NCBI RefSeq assembly: GCF_017313225.1
Contig: NZ_JAFLNE010000001.1
Coordinates: 992,001 to 1,056,000 of the forward strand
Reading direction: 5' to 3'
Source: Allomuricauda sp. CAU 1633
GTDB taxonomy: Bacteria > Bacteroidota > Bacteroidia > Flavobacteriales > Flavobacteriaceae
Length of the DNA: 64,000 bases
The notes beneath the pieces were generated by a model. That model was not told the DNA's origin. It saw only the letters and a program-made list of their open reading frames with translations, and did no database searches. How positions within the stretch are numbered: position 1 is the first letter of the stretch; each line of letters starts with the position of its first letter. The translations under genes were made by a program, and so were the position numbers. Below, piece by piece: positions 1-9,903 of this stretch.

Positions 1-1335
1 TTTGACACCTATGTGGAAAGGGGTATGAAACCCATGGCCCAGATTGGATTTATGCCCAAAGCTTTGTCGAAAAAGCCAGAACCTTACAGACACTTCTGGA
101 AGCCTGGGGCCAAATATGATGATATTTTCACCGGATGGGCCTATCCACCAAAGAATTATAAAAAATGGGCCGAATTGGTCTATCAATGGGTTTTGCATTC
201 TGTGGAGCGTTACGGTAAAGAGGAAGTGGAAAGCTGGTACTGGGAGCTATGGAATGAGCCCAATATTGGATATTGGAGAGGTACTACCAAAGAATATATC
301 AAACTTTACGATTACACCGCAGATGCGGTAAAAAGAGCACTTCCAACCGCAAAAATGGGTGGACCCGAAGTTACAGGGCCAGCTTGGGATGTGTCCGAGG
401 AGTTCATGAGGGAATTTTTAGACCACGTAGCAAATGGAAAAAATTATGCCACAGGAGAAACAGGTTCCCCATTGGATTTTATCACCTTTCATGCTAAGGG
501 AAGCCCAAAAGTGGTCAACGGCATAGTCCAAATGAATATGTCCAGTCAATTGCAGGACATTGATAAAGGTTTTGAAATTGTAGCCTCTTATCCACAGTTT
601 AAGGATTTGCCCATTGTTATTGGAGAGTCCGATCCAGAAGGTTGTGCGGCATGCTCAGAGGGAGACTATCCTCACAATGCCTATAGAAATGGTACCATGT
701 ACTCAAGCTACACAGCTGCCTCGTTTGCTAGAAAATACGATTTGGCAGACCATCATGGTGTTAATCTTTTAGGTGCGGTAACCTGGGGATTTGAGTTTGA
801 GGATCAAGCATGGTATGCTGGTTTTAGGGATATGGCCACCAATGGGGTTGATAAGCCTGTGTTGAATGTGTTTAGAATGTTTGGTATGATGACGGGAAAT
901 AGGGTCGCCGTAAATGGAGATTTAGCCTATGACTATCAAGAAATCACCAATAATAGTGTTCGGGGAGCTAAAACCGATGTGAATGCCATTGCAAGTAAAG
1001 ATGATGGAACAGCGGCCATCATGGTTTGGAACTATCACGATGACAATATTGAAGGAGTGCCTGCCAACGTAAAAGTAAACGTAAAAGGGTTGCCAAAAGG
1101 AAGAGTTTTGTTGCACCATTACAGAATCGACAATGAGAACAGCAATTCCTATGAGGTTTGGAAAGCAATGGGCTCTCCGCAAAACCCCTCGCCAGAACAG
1201 ATCAAAGAACTTGAAAAGGCAGGTCAGTTGAAAATGTTGACATCACCCACCTATATGACCATCACCGAAAGTACCACAACGGTAGAAATGGAATTGCCAA
1301 GGCAGGGTGTTTCCCTACTCCAGTTTACATGGTAA
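1..1335 (+). CDS. GH39 beta-xylosidase-like glycoside hydrolase, 5'-truncated by window edge
   Basis: The frame is open from base 1, so the true start lies outside the window. The fragment of about 444 codons matches the GH39 (beta-xylosidase / iduronidase clan) fold. The acid/base glutamate sits in the WNEPN motif (codon 86 of the fragment) and the likely nucleophile in IGESDPEG (codon 209), followed by an HG-rich barrel end and a C-terminal beta domain. The family releases terminal xylose or related sugars from oligosaccharides. Whether it carries a signal peptide cannot be seen. It heads a + strand run of sugar-acid catabolic genes, 62 bp before the dehydratase, so a role in feeding pentoses into that pathway is likely. 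Substrate specificity (xyloside versus another glycoside) is inferred from context. Confidence 0.85.
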   Translation, partial: FDTYVERGMKPMAQIGFMPKALSKKPEPYRHFWKPGAKYDDIFTGWAYPPKNYKKWAELVYQWVLHSVERYGKEEVESWYWELWNEPNIGYWRGTTKEYIKLYDYTADAVKRALPTAKMGGPEVTGPAWDVSEEFMREFLDHVANGKNYATGETGSPLDFITFHAKGSPKVVNGIVQMNMSSQLQDIDKGFEIVASYPQFKDLPIVIGESDPEGCAACSEGDYPHNAYRNGTMYSSYTAASFARKYDLADHHGVNLLGAVTWGFEFEDQAWYAGFRDMATNGVDKPVLNVFRMFGMMTGNRVAVNGDLAYDYQEITNNSVRGAKTDVNAIASKDDGTAAIMVWNYHDDNIEGVPANVKVNVKGLPKGRVLLHHYRIDNENSNSYEVWKAMGSPQNPSPEQIKELEKAGQLKMLTSPTYMTITESTTTVEMELPRQGVSLLQFTW

Positions 1336-1397
1336 GGAAGCAACATAATGTTACATTAAATGCCAGTCCAAACTTTATAAAACCAAATAACACATAA

Positions 1398-2567
1398 ATG
1401 AAAATTAAGAACATACGGGCAAAGCTGTACCAATGGACAGGACCCGTAAAGACCAGTGATACTATTTTCGCCACACCACTCAGCCCATTGCCATTCCAGA
1501 AGGATTCGCAGGCACCATTCCGATTTTTCAGTTGGCTAGTGGTTGAGGTTGAAACTGATGATGGCATAGTTGGTTTGGGAAATGCCGGTTTGTCCCCGGA
1601 CGTTGCCAAGTTGGTCGTCGATGCCAAACTGACTCCATTGCTCATTGGGGAAAACCCATTGAATACAGAGTATCTTTTTGAAAAAATGTATCGGTCTTCC
1701 GTGGCCTATGGACGAAAAGGAGCTGTACTGGCCGCCATAAGTGCTGTGGACATTGCACTCTGGGACATTAAGGGAAAAGCCATGAAACAGCCCATATTTA
1801 TGTTGATGGGAGGAAGGACCAAGGAAATCATCCCTACCTATTACAGCAGATTGTACACACGCGACCTTGACAGTCTCAGGAAAGAAGCGGAACATTATAA
1901 AGCAGAGGGTTTTACAGGAATGAAGCTTCGCTGCGGTTATCCGCTACGGGATGGAATCCAGGGCATGAAAAAGAACGTGGAAATGGTAAAAGTGGTCAGA
2001 GAGGTTGTTGGGGATGATGTGGATATTATGCTCGAGGCCTATATGGGATTTAACTATGCCTATGCCAGACGCTTTCTTAAGCTGTTGGAACCCTATAATT
2101 TAAGATGGGTGGAAGAGTTACTGTTGCCCGATGAAATCCATAATTTCTCCAAACTAAAAAAAGAGACAACAATACCACTTTCAGGTGGGGAACACGAATA
2201 TACAAGGTTTGGCTTCCACGACCTTCTTCAGGCGAATGCATTGGACATTTTTCAATTTGATACCAATAGGGTAGGAGGATTTACCGAAGCCTTGAAAATC
2301 TGTAACATGGCCCAATGTCATGGTGTGGAAATCATACCGCATGGAGGACAAATGCACAATCTACATGTGGTGATGAGCTCTTTTGCATCCCCAATGGCAG
2401 AATATTTTCCAAAAACGGAAATCGAAGTCGGAAATGAACTCTTTTGGTACATTTTTGATGGGGAGGCCATCGCGGAAAATGGACAACTTCAACTGGATGA
2501 CCATAAACCTGGACTCGGACTAACGCTAAAAACTGAAGATTTAACGCACTTTAATATCATTGAATAA
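1398..2567 (+). CDS. Mandelate racemase/enolase-superfamily sugar-acid dehydratase (rhamnonate dehydratase-like)
   Basis: 389 aa, the normal length for this superfamily. The N-terminal capping domain is followed by a TIM barrel with the segment around AAISAVDIALWDIKGK, the KLRCGYP strand, MLEAYMGFN and WVEELL carrying metal-binding acids, GGEHEYTR, and a C-terminal IPHGGQMHN histidine segment. The layout is closest to L-rhamnonate dehydratase-type enzymes, which dehydrate aldonic acids to 2-keto-3-deoxy acids. With a FAH-fold enzyme and a ketoglutaric semialdehyde dehydrogenase downstream, a pentonate (xylonate or arabinonate) is the likely substrate, but rhamnonate or fuconate cannot be excluded. 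Ten bases separate it from the next gene, so it is co-transcribed. Confidence 0.85.
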   Translation: MKIKNIRAKLYQWTGPVKTSDTIFATPLSPLPFQKDSQAPFRFFSWLVVEVETDDGIVGLGNAGLSPDVAKLVVDAKLTPLLIGENPLNTEYLFEKMYRSSVAYGRKGAVLAAISAVDIALWDIKGKAMKQPIFMLMGGRTKEIIPTYYSRLYTRDLDSLRKEAEHYKAEGFTGMKLRCGYPLRDGIQGMKKNVEMVKVVREVVGDDVDIMLEAYMGFNYAYARRFLKLLEPYNLRWVEELLLPDEIHNFSKLKKETTIPLSGGEHEYTRFGFHDLLQANALDIFQFDTNRVGGFTEALKICNMAQCHGVEIIPHGGQMHNLHVVMSSFASPMAEYFPKTEIEVGNELFWYIFDGEAIAENGQLQLDDHKPGLGLTLKTEDLTHFNIIE

Positions 2568-2577
2568 AAGAACATAG

Positions 2578-3354
2578 ATGAAGAACAGCATTATTGAACA
2601 ACTTAACTTACAAGGAAAAACTGCTTTAATTGTTGGAGGAAATAGGGGATTGGGCCTAGCCATCGCCAAGGCATTTGCCGAGATGGGAGCCAACATATCC
2701 ATTGCTGCACGTGATAATGAAACCAATCGTAATGCAGCGGATGAAATAAAGAAACAGTACGGGTCGGAATGTATGGTTCACAGTTGCGATGTAACTAATG
2801 AAGAAAATGTCAAGGAAACCGTTTCAAAAACAGCTGAGCATTTCGGCAGTATAGATATTCTTGTTAATTCAGCAGGAATCAATATTCGGGGAAAAATTGA
2901 TGAACTCTCTGTTGCGGAATTTAATAAGGTGCAAGAGGTAAATGTCACAGGATCATGGCTGGCATGTCGAGAAGTCGTGCCCATAATGAAAAAGCATGGC
3001 TATGGCAGAATCATCAACATTGGATCCATGCTATCCTTGACTGCAATTCCAGAAAGGACCCCTTACGCCACTAGCAAGGGAGCTATTTTGCAGCTAACGC
3101 GAAGTTTGGGTATAGAACTTGCCAAAGAAGGCGTAACGGTCAATGCCATTTTGCCTGGTCCATTTGCCACTGAATTGAATCTACCATTGCTGGAAAATCC
3201 CGAAAAATACAAGGAATTTATTTCCAAAATACCAATGGGAAGATGGGCAGAACCCCATGAAATTGGTCCGTTGGCACTATACCTCGCAAGTCCCGCCTCT
3301 GGATTTGTTACAGGGGCAGGATTCTCAATAGATGGTGGCTGGATAGCGCAATAA
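2578..3354 (+). CDS. SDR-family sugar/sugar-acid dehydrogenase
   Basis: 258-aa classical short-chain dehydrogenase/reductase. The cofactor loop is GGNRGLG at residues 20-26, NSAG follows at about 92, the catalytic serine is near 150-153, and Tyr163/Lys167 form the YATSK motif. The C-terminal PMGRWAEPHEIG and GFVTGAG segments are typical of gluconate 5-dehydrogenase-like enzymes. In this operon it may oxidise the pentose to its lactone (the entry step of the Weimberg route) or act on the keto-deoxy acid, as in the rhamnose/fucose 4-dehydrogenase routes. The sequence does not decide between them. It lies 10 bp after the dehydratase and 33 bp before the FAH-fold gene. Confidence 0.85.
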   Translation: MKNSIIEQLNLQGKTALIVGGNRGLGLAIAKAFAEMGANISIAARDNETNRNAADEIKKQYGSECMVHSCDVTNEENVKETVSKTAEHFGSIDILVNSAGINIRGKIDELSVAEFNKVQEVNVTGSWLACREVVPIMKKHGYGRIINIGSMLSLTAIPERTPYATSKGAILQLTRSLGIELAKEGVTVNAILPGPFATELNLPLLENPEKYKEFISKIPMGRWAEPHEIGPLALYLASPASGFVTGAGFSIDGGWIAQ

Positions 3355-3387
3355 GTTGGCCGAACTAAACTAAAACTGAAAAATTAA

Positions 3388-4404
3388 ATGACCTCGAATA
3401 AATTACATCTGGTGCAGCTTCAGCATCCGAAAAATGGTAGGGCCATAGCCATGGTAAAAGAACCCAATCTTGTTTTGATTGATGGATTTACCTCTGTGTA
3501 TGATTTGGCCTTGACCGCTATTGAAAATGAAGACTCCATACAATCCATTGTTCAGTCCAAATTGTCCAATGATACGTTGGATTATGATTCCATTTATAAG
3601 GGAAACAGCGATTGGAAATTACTTCCCTCGTTTGATCACCCCGAAGACCCTTTGAAATGTATGGTCTCTGGAACTGGACTTACACACCATAACAGTGCAT
3701 TGAACCGACAGATGATGCATCAATCGGAAAAAACAACTCCAACGGACAGTATCAAGATTTATGAATGGGGGGTTCAAGGCGGCTTCCCTAAAAAAGGTGA
3801 GATTGGGGTTCAGCCCGAATGGTTCTACAAAGGCAATGGAACCGTATTAAAAGGCCATGGCGATTCCCTTGAGATTCCAGCCTATGCTGATGATGGAGGG
3901 GAAGAACCCGAATTAGCGGGTATCTATGTCGTGGATAAAAACGGACGGCCTTGGAGAATTGGACTAAGTGTTGCAAATGAGTTCTCCGATCATGTTATGG
4001 AAAAAAAGAACTATTTGTACTTGGCACCTTCCAAGATACGGCAGTGTGCTATCGGACCAGAAATTGTGATAGATGCTGATTTTTCCGAATATACCGGGGA
4101 AGTAAGTATTATCAGAAATGAAAAAATCCTATGGCAATCCCCTATAAAAACTGGCGGCACCAACATGTGCCATAGTTTGGAGAATCTGGAATATCATCAT
4201 TTTAAATACGCTTCGCATCGGATTCCCTTTCAGGCCCATGTTCACTTTTTTGGAGCAGATGCCTTTAGCTTCGGAAACCAAATAGTTTTGGAGCAGGATG
4301 ATACAATGACCGTGGCTTGGAATGGTTTGGGGAGACCTTTGCAAACCAAGCTAAATCAGGTTACGGATAAGGAAAAGATGATTTCGGTAAAATCCATAAA
4401 ATAG
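3388..4404 (+). CDS. Fumarylacetoacetate hydrolase-fold protein (GguC/AraD1-like), probable 2-keto-3-deoxypentonate dehydratase
   Basis: 338 aa. The second half has the FAH-type beta-roll with acidic metal ligands (IYEWGVQGG, PEWFYKGNGTVL, DDGGEEPELAGIYVV) and a late GGTNMCHSLENLEYHHF segment. Length and motif order resemble the GguC/AraD1 group, proposed to dehydrate 2-keto-3-deoxypentonates to alpha-ketoglutaric semialdehyde. The semialdehyde dehydrogenase three genes on supports this. FAH-fold enzymes also hydrolyse 2,4-diketo-3-deoxy sugar acids, so a hydrolase role with the upstream SDR as 4-dehydrogenase is the main alternative. No signal peptide is seen, so it is cytoplasmic. Confidence 0.75.
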   Translation: MTSNKLHLVQLQHPKNGRAIAMVKEPNLVLIDGFTSVYDLALTAIENEDSIQSIVQSKLSNDTLDYDSIYKGNSDWKLLPSFDHPEDPLKCMVSGTGLTHHNSALNRQMMHQSEKTTPTDSIKIYEWGVQGGFPKKGEIGVQPEWFYKGNGTVLKGHGDSLEIPAYADDGGEEPELAGIYVVDKNGRPWRIGLSVANEFSDHVMEKKNYLYLAPSKIRQCAIGPEIVIDADFSEYTGEVSIIRNEKILWQSPIKTGGTNMCHSLENLEYHHFKYASHRIPFQAHVHFFGADAFSFGNQIVLEQDDTMTVAWNGLGRPLQTKLNQVTDKEKMISVKSIK

Positions 4405-4431
4405 GTCCTTGCCCTAAACAAAATGTGAATT

Positions 4432-6675
4432 ATGAAACTTTTCTATACAAACACCCATATTCAAACCGTAATGACATGCTTTTTAGGAGCCATGGTTCTC
4501 TTGACCAGCGGCTGCATGGAAAGTGGAAAACAGGGGGTTGATGAGATTTACCTTGATTACGAACGCCCTGTTGATGAGCGTGTCCATGATTTGATGTCTC
4601 GTATGACCTTGGAAGAAAAGGCCACATTTTTGAATCATCGAGCGCCTGAAATTGAACGCTTTGGGATTATCTCCGATAAATGGAACCAATGCCTGCATGG
4701 CGTGGTTTGGGACAGGCCAACCACCATGTTTCCGATTTCCACGGCTGCTGCAGCAACCTGGAATCCCGAGTTGATGTATGAAGTTTCTTCGGCAATTTCC
4801 GATGAAGCCAGAGCTATATATAATGGCTGGCATCAAAGCCCCGATTTTGAAGGCGATAAAAAGGGGCTTATTTATCGTTCCCCGGTAATCAACATTAGTC
4901 GTAATCCCTATTGGGGAAGAATCAACGAAACCTTTAGTGAAGATCCTTTCTTAACAGGTAGAATTGGTGTGGCATACGTTAAAGGTCTTCAAGGAAATCA
5001 TCCTAAGTACAGAAAATTAGTATCTACCTTAAAACATTACGCGGTGAACAATGTTGAGGCCAATCGACAATCACTTTCGGTAGATGTTAGTGAGCGGATG
5101 CTACATGAATATTGGTTGCCGCATTTTAAGGAATGTATTATTGAAGGAGGGGCACAATCCATAATGGCATCATATAATGCCATCAACGGCACGCCCAATA
5201 ATATAAATAAACTCCTTCTCACAGATATTTTAAAAGACCAATGGGGATTTGATGGTTTTGTGGTTTCTGATTTGGGTGGCGTAAAATCAATGGTTGAAGG
5301 ACACGAAAAAGGACAGATGACCTATGAAATTGCGGTGGCTGAATCTTTGAATGCAGGGGTGGATTTTTCGGATAAGGAGTTTATGGAATACATTCCCAAT
5401 GCAGTTAGACAAGGCTTGTTGCCAGAGTCGCGCCTAGACGATGCCGTTTTTCGGGTGATGAAGGAACGCTTTCTTTTGGGTGAATTTGACCCTGCGGAGC
5501 AGGTTCCTTTCAGTACCATTCCTATGTCAATCATTGGTAGCGAAAAACATCTGCAACTTGCTTTGAAGGAAGCCCAGGAATCCATGGTATTGCTCACTAA
5601 CAAAAACAATTTGTTACCGTTTGATAAAACCAAATTGAACAGCATTGCTGTTATTGGCCCTCATGCCGATATATTTGTCTCAGGAGGGTACAGTGGACTT
5701 CCTACAGAGGTTGTCACTCCGATTGAGGGAATTAAAAATAGTGTAGGGAAAGGGGTCAAAGTTACTTTTGCCAAAGGATGTGAACCACCACCACCAAGTC
5801 GATGGTCGTTGGAAGATTTCCCTGAAGCGGAATGGTTGATGGGAGAAGAAATTGCCGATGAGAATTCAGCTTTAGCTGAAGCAGTCAAGGTGGCCAAAGC
5901 GGCTGATGCCGTATTGCTGTTTGTAGGTACCACGCTGGGAATTGAAAGAGAAGGGCACGATAGGGAAAGTCTTCATCTTCCTGAAAATCAAGAAAAATTA
6001 ATCGATGCAGTCATGGAAGTCAACCCAAATACAGTGGTTGTACTAATGAACGCGGGACCTTTAGCCATTCCAAAAGTAAAGGAAAAAGCCCCAGCCATAT
6101 TGGAAGCCTGGTGGGCCGGTCAGCAGGGTGCGCCCGCCATCGCAGATGTGATTTTTGGAGATGTGAATCCGGGAGGGAAACTGCCTTATACCGTTTATGC
6201 TTCCGAAGCCCATGTGCCTTCACAGGACGAGTACGATATTACCAAGGGATTCACTTATATGTACCTTGAAGAAGAGGCCTTGTTTCCTTTCGGGCATGGA
6301 TTGAGCTACACCAAATTTGACTATGCCAATCTACAGGTTTCCAAAACACAAGTTTCGGAAGAAGATGAATTGATGGTCAGTGTGGATGTCACCAATTCAG
6401 GGGAAAGGGCTGGCGATGAAGTGGTGCAGTTTTATGTGCATGATGTTGAATCCAGCGTAAAAAGACCCATCAAAGAACTAAGGGGATTTGAGCGAGTTCC
6501 ATTGGAACCAGGAGAAACAAAAACAATCACTTTTTCCTTACCGGCGGGCAAACTTTCATTTTATGACGAGAAATCCCATGACTTTAAGGTGGAACCGGGC
6601 GAATTTACATTGATGGTTGGAAGCTCATCCGAAGATATAAGACAGCAAACACAAATAGAAGTCGTAAAAAAATAA
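4432..6675 (+). CDS. GH3 beta-xylosidase/beta-glucosidase lipoprotein
   Basis: 747 aa. The N-terminus has a hydrophobic stretch ending LLTSGC, a lipobox that predicts a lipid-anchored envelope enzyme. The GH3 N-terminal barrel follows, with KHYAVNN and the catalytic nucleophile Asp280 in VVSDLGG. A GH3 C-terminal domain (residues about 380-610) contains the EREGHDRESL loop, and a fibronectin type III-like end (about 645-735) has the EVVQFYVHD signature. GH3 enzymes remove terminal beta-linked glucose or xylose; the pentose-oxidation neighbours favour xylosides. Its TAA shares its last base with the ATG of the next gene, indicating translational coupling. Confidence 0.9.
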   Translation: MKLFYTNTHIQTVMTCFLGAMVLLTSGCMESGKQGVDEIYLDYERPVDERVHDLMSRMTLEEKATFLNHRAPEIERFGIISDKWNQCLHGVVWDRPTTMFPISTAAAATWNPELMYEVSSAISDEARAIYNGWHQSPDFEGDKKGLIYRSPVINISRNPYWGRINETFSEDPFLTGRIGVAYVKGLQGNHPKYRKLVSTLKHYAVNNVEANRQSLSVDVSERMLHEYWLPHFKECIIEGGAQSIMASYNAINGTPNNINKLLLTDILKDQWGFDGFVVSDLGGVKSMVEGHEKGQMTYEIAVAESLNAGVDFSDKEFMEYIPNAVRQGLLPESRLDDAVFRVMKERFLLGEFDPAEQVPFSTIPMSIIGSEKHLQLALKEAQESMVLLTNKNNLLPFDKTKLNSIAVIGPHADIFVSGGYSGLPTEVVTPIEGIKNSVGKGVKVTFAKGCEPPPPSRWSLEDFPEAEWLMGEEIADENSALAEAVKVAKAADAVLLFVGTTLGIEREGHDRESLHLPENQEKLIDAVMEVNPNTVVVLMNAGPLAIPKVKEKAPAILEAWWAGQQGAPAIADVIFGDVNPGGKLPYTVYASEAHVPSQDEYDITKGFTYMYLEEEALFPFGHGLSYTKFDYANLQVSKTQVSEEDELMVSVDVTNSGERAGDEVVQFYVHDVESSVKRPIKELRGFERVPLEPGETKTITFSLPAGKLSFYDEKSHDFKVEPGEFTLMVGSSSEDIRQQTQIEVVKK

Positions 6676-8297
6676 TGATACGGAACATGGAAATTGAAAT
6701 GAAAAGTACACAGTTGACAGGCGATAATTATATAGGATTCAAAAAAAGCGGTAAGGGGAACAGTGTGTTTCAGGCTGTGTCACCAAATGATGGTGTTGCA
6801 CTTCCCGTTGAATTTAAAAGAGCCACTGATGAGGAATTTGAGGAGGCCTTATCCTTGGCGGAAGAGGCATTTCCAATCTATCGCTCCATTTCGAATGAAA
6901 AACGCGCCAATTTTTTAGATCGCATTGCTGATGAAATCATGGCATTGGGCGATGTTTTAGTGGAGAGATGCGCTTTGGAATCAGGCCTGGGAACACAGCG
7001 AATAACTGGGGAACGGGGAAGAACCTGTAATCAGTTAAAATTATTTGCGCAACTTTTGCGTGACGGGAATTGGGTAGATGCCCGAATTGATAAATCAAAC
7101 CCTGATAGGCAACCCGTACCCAAACCAGATGTTAGGCGAATGCTTATTCCAGTTGGCCCTGTGGCAGTCTTTGGGGCAAGTAATTTTCCGTTGGCATTTT
7201 CAACTGCAGGCGGGGATACTGCATCAGCGTTGGCAGCAGGTTGCCCTGTGGTAGTTAAATCCCACTCATCGCACCCTGGAACCAATGCATTGGTTTCTTT
7301 CGCTATTAATAAGGCTGCACAGGAAACTGGGATGCCTGAAGGGGTTTTCTCTTCGATTTATTTATCGCATGAGTATTCCGTTAAACTTGTGGAACACCCA
7401 ATCATAAAATCTGTAGGGTTTACAGGTTCGCGCTCTGTTGGTATGACGCTTTTCAAAGCGGCGATCAATAGACCAGAACCTATATCCGTTTTTGCGGAAA
7501 TGAGCTCCATAAACCCAGTTGTTTTACTGGAAAATGCCATTAAGGCAAAGACGGAGCAATTAGCTGAGTCTCTTGTTCAATCGGTTACCTTAGGGGTTGG
7601 CCAGTTTTGTACCAATCCAGGTTTGGTGCTATTAATCAAGGGAGAGACAAGTCAAAAATTTCTTCAGACCTTTTCTAAATCTCTGGAAAAAGCTGCTCCT
7701 GGGGTAATGCTGAACAAGAACATTGCTAGTTCTTACAGAAATGGAGTGGAATCACTTCAGAAAAATGGACAAGCAACCTTACTGGCGGAATCGGCTGTGA
7801 AAGGTAAAGAATTAAATACCATGGGAAGTCCTGCTGCTTTCACCGTAAGTGGAACCCATTTTTTACAGGATAATGCATTTTCGGATGAAGTTTTTGGTCC
7901 GGCTTCTGTATTTGTTCTCTGCAATGACCATGCACAACAATTGAAGGTTTTGGAGTCTTTTGAAGGGCAATTAACGGCTACCGTTCATGCTGAAAAAGGA
8001 GATGAGCAAGCATTGCCATCAATAATTGAACTTATAACACAAAAGGCAGGGAGGGTTATTTATGGAGGATTTCCAACTGGTGTAGAGGTATGCCATTCCA
8101 TGCAGCATGGAGGTCCTTTTCCCGCGACCACCTTTGCCAACTCCACCTCAGTCGGTACAGATGCCATACGGCGCTTTGTTCGTCCCGTGGCCTATCAGGA
8201 TTTTCCAAATGATTTCCTGCCTAATGAACTTAAAAATGACAATCCCTTGCAATTATTAAGATTGGTGGATGGGAATTGGACCAAGGACAAAATTTAA
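6675..8297 (+). CDS. Alpha-ketoglutaric semialdehyde dehydrogenase (NADP+ aldehyde dehydrogenase)
   Basis: 540 aa aldehyde dehydrogenase of the long KGSADH subgroup. Features are GPVAVFGASNFPLAF, KSHSSHPGTN (cofactor-binding lysine), the GFTGSR Rossmann loop, and the catalytic Cys312 in GVGQFCTNPG. The family oxidises alpha-ketoglutaric semialdehyde to alpha-ketoglutarate, the last step of oxidative pentose degradation, and so gives the operon its exit to the TCA cycle. The start at 6675 overlaps the GH3 stop (TAATG). Internal Mets at 6687 and 6699 would give an N-terminus closer to family members (LTGDNYIGF), so the exact start is uncertain. Confidence 0.88.
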   Translation: MIRNMEIEMKSTQLTGDNYIGFKKSGKGNSVFQAVSPNDGVALPVEFKRATDEEFEEALSLAEEAFPIYRSISNEKRANFLDRIADEIMALGDVLVERCALESGLGTQRITGERGRTCNQLKLFAQLLRDGNWVDARIDKSNPDRQPVPKPDVRRMLIPVGPVAVFGASNFPLAFSTAGGDTASALAAGCPVVVKSHSSHPGTNALVSFAINKAAQETGMPEGVFSSIYLSHEYSVKLVEHPIIKSVGFTGSRSVGMTLFKAAINRPEPISVFAEMSSINPVVLLENAIKAKTEQLAESLVQSVTLGVGQFCTNPGLVLLIKGETSQKFLQTFSKSLEKAAPGVMLNKNIASSYRNGVESLQKNGQATLLAESAVKGKELNTMGSPAAFTVSGTHFLQDNAFSDEVFGPASVFVLCNDHAQQLKVLESFEGQLTATVHAEKGDEQALPSIIELITQKAGRVIYGGFPTGVEVCHSMQHGGPFPATTFANSTSVGTDAIRRFVRPVAYQDFPNDFLPNELKNDNPLQLLRLVDGNWTKDKI

Positions 8298-8320
8298 TCG
8301 ATACAGAGATTATTCACTAC

Positions 8321-9370
8321 ATGACCATACAATTTTCGCATACTAAATTCTTGGCAGCTCTTGTTCTGGTGACATTGGTTATTGCTTCGTGCAAGAACAA
8401 TGATAAAGGAGGAAAAACATCCAAGCCTGAACTCAGATTTAGGTTGGCCTTGGAAATGAAGCCTGAGACCAAGATTTGGGAAGTGGCGAATCTCTTTCGG
8501 GAAGAATTACAAAAGGCCTCACCTGAGCATGGGATAAAACAGGGTGAAATTGTAGTGGATTTTTATGATCAAGGGTCAATCGGAACAGAACGTCAATTAT
8601 TGGAGGCCTGCAGTTTTGGCGTGGTAGAAGTAGTACAGGTAAACTCTGCGGTGGTGACTACCATAGAACCATCCTATGCCATTTTAAACCTTCCCTACCT
8701 TTTTTCCGACAAATCACACCTTCAGAAGGTGTTGAATGGCCCAACGGGGAAAGAAATGTTAGATATGCTCTCAAAGCATGATTTGCAAGGGCTGGGATTT
8801 TATAGTGCAGGTTTTCGGAGTATGTTCTTTACCTACCCTAAAGACCGCCCATGTGCTTCTACCCCAGAAGAATTTAGGGGACTTAAAATTCGCGTAATGG
8901 AAAGTCCCACAATGATCAATACCATCAATGCCATGGGGGCGAGTGCATCGCCCTTACCGTTCTCGGAGCTTTATCAGGGCATAAAAACTGGTGTGGTGGA
9001 CGGTGCGGAGAACAGCGTAAAAGTATTTGCTTCTTATCGATATCAAGAAGCAGGGTGCAACTGTTTTTCCCTTACGGAACATTCCGCTGACCAGCACGTT
9101 CTTATTGTCAACCAAAAATGGTTGAATGATTTGGAGCCAAAGTACAGGGAGAGAATTAAGCAGGTGGCTTCAGCCATAACCCCAAAATATAATGCTATTT
9201 GGGACGCCACAAGCAAGGAGGCTATGGAATATGTGGAACATAACTCGGTCCGTATACAAGAAGTGGACAAAACAGCTTTTATGGAATCCGTGACTCCTGT
9301 TTATGATGAATTTTTTGAGATATATCCGAATGTCTCCAGAGCTCTATTTAATCGAATAAAAAATAAGTGA
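8321..9370 (+). CDS. dctP: TRAP transporter substrate-binding lipoprotein DctP
   Basis: About 350 aa. The start at 8321 is preferred because it places a signal peptide ending LVIASC (lipobox) directly at the N-terminus; the frame is open back to 8276 but that would overlap the previous gene. The rest is a DctP-type periplasmic binding protein, with the GLKIRVMESP segment holding the carboxylate-binding arginine and the PFSELYQGIKTGVVDGAEN signature. TRAP systems import acidic sugars such as uronates and aldonates with sodium. That fits a pathway running through sugar acids, and suggests pentonates or uronates may be taken up directly. It is followed by dctQ with a one-base TGATG overlap. Confidence 0.9.
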   Translation: MTIQFSHTKFLAALVLVTLVIASCKNNDKGGKTSKPELRFRLALEMKPETKIWEVANLFREELQKASPEHGIKQGEIVVDFYDQGSIGTERQLLEACSFGVVEVVQVNSAVVTTIEPSYAILNLPYLFSDKSHLQKVLNGPTGKEMLDMLSKHDLQGLGFYSAGFRSMFFTYPKDRPCASTPEEFRGLKIRVMESPTMINTINAMGASASPLPFSELYQGIKTGVVDGAENSVKVFASYRYQEAGCNCFSLTEHSADQHVLIVNQKWLNDLEPKYRERIKQVASAITPKYNAIWDATSKEAMEYVEHNSVRIQEVDKTAFMESVTPVYDEFFEIYPNVSRALFNRIKNK

Positions 9371-9840
9371 TGAAACGCATAATAGATAAAATGGTGGACG
9401 GACTTTTGGCGTTGATATTGGGGTCGATGTCGCTCATCGTGGCGGCTAACGTTTTCTTTAGATTTGTGCTGAATGCCTCACTCTATTGGGTAGATGAGGT
9501 TGCGCAGATACTTTTGGTGTGGCTTACATTTATTGGAGCCGCCTTAGCCATTCGGGAAAAGGCACACTATGTCCTTAATTTTCTGAGCGAAAAATTAAAG
9601 GGCAAGGCCCAACGCCCATTTTATATCCTTCAGCAAGTACTCATTTTGTTTTCCATAATCCTACTGCTGTATTATGGCTCCATAGTGGTATGGAAGATTC
9701 GATATTGGGTCATGCCCGCCACAGAGATTTCCAGGATGTTTGTCTACATCGCCTGCCCTTTGGGATGTGCCTTAATGTTGTACTATGCCCTTTGGGGAAT
9801 TCGATCGGAATACATCAATAAAAAGGAAGACTTGGAATGA
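9370..9840 (+). CDS. dctQ: TRAP transporter small permease DctQ
   Basis: 156 aa with four predicted membrane helices (about residues 10-32, 45-63, 84-104, 124-145). It has the YWVDEVAQILLVWLTFIGAA signature of small TRAP permeases. The ATG at 9370 overlaps the dctP stop by one base and is preferred over the GTG one codon earlier. It forms the membrane complex with DctM, which starts 63 bp after its stop; a slightly longer gap than elsewhere in the operon, with no obvious terminator inside. Confidence 0.9.
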   Translation: MKRIIDKMVDGLLALILGSMSLIVAANVFFRFVLNASLYWVDEVAQILLVWLTFIGAALAIREKAHYVLNFLSEKLKGKAQRPFYILQQVLILFSIILLLYYGSIVVWKIRYWVMPATEISRMFVYIACPLGCALMLYYALWGIRSEYINKKEDLE

Positions 9841-9903
9841 CAAGCTGAGGAAACTAATACAAAATGAAGCGAGCTTAAATACAATGATTAATAAAATGTT
9901 TTA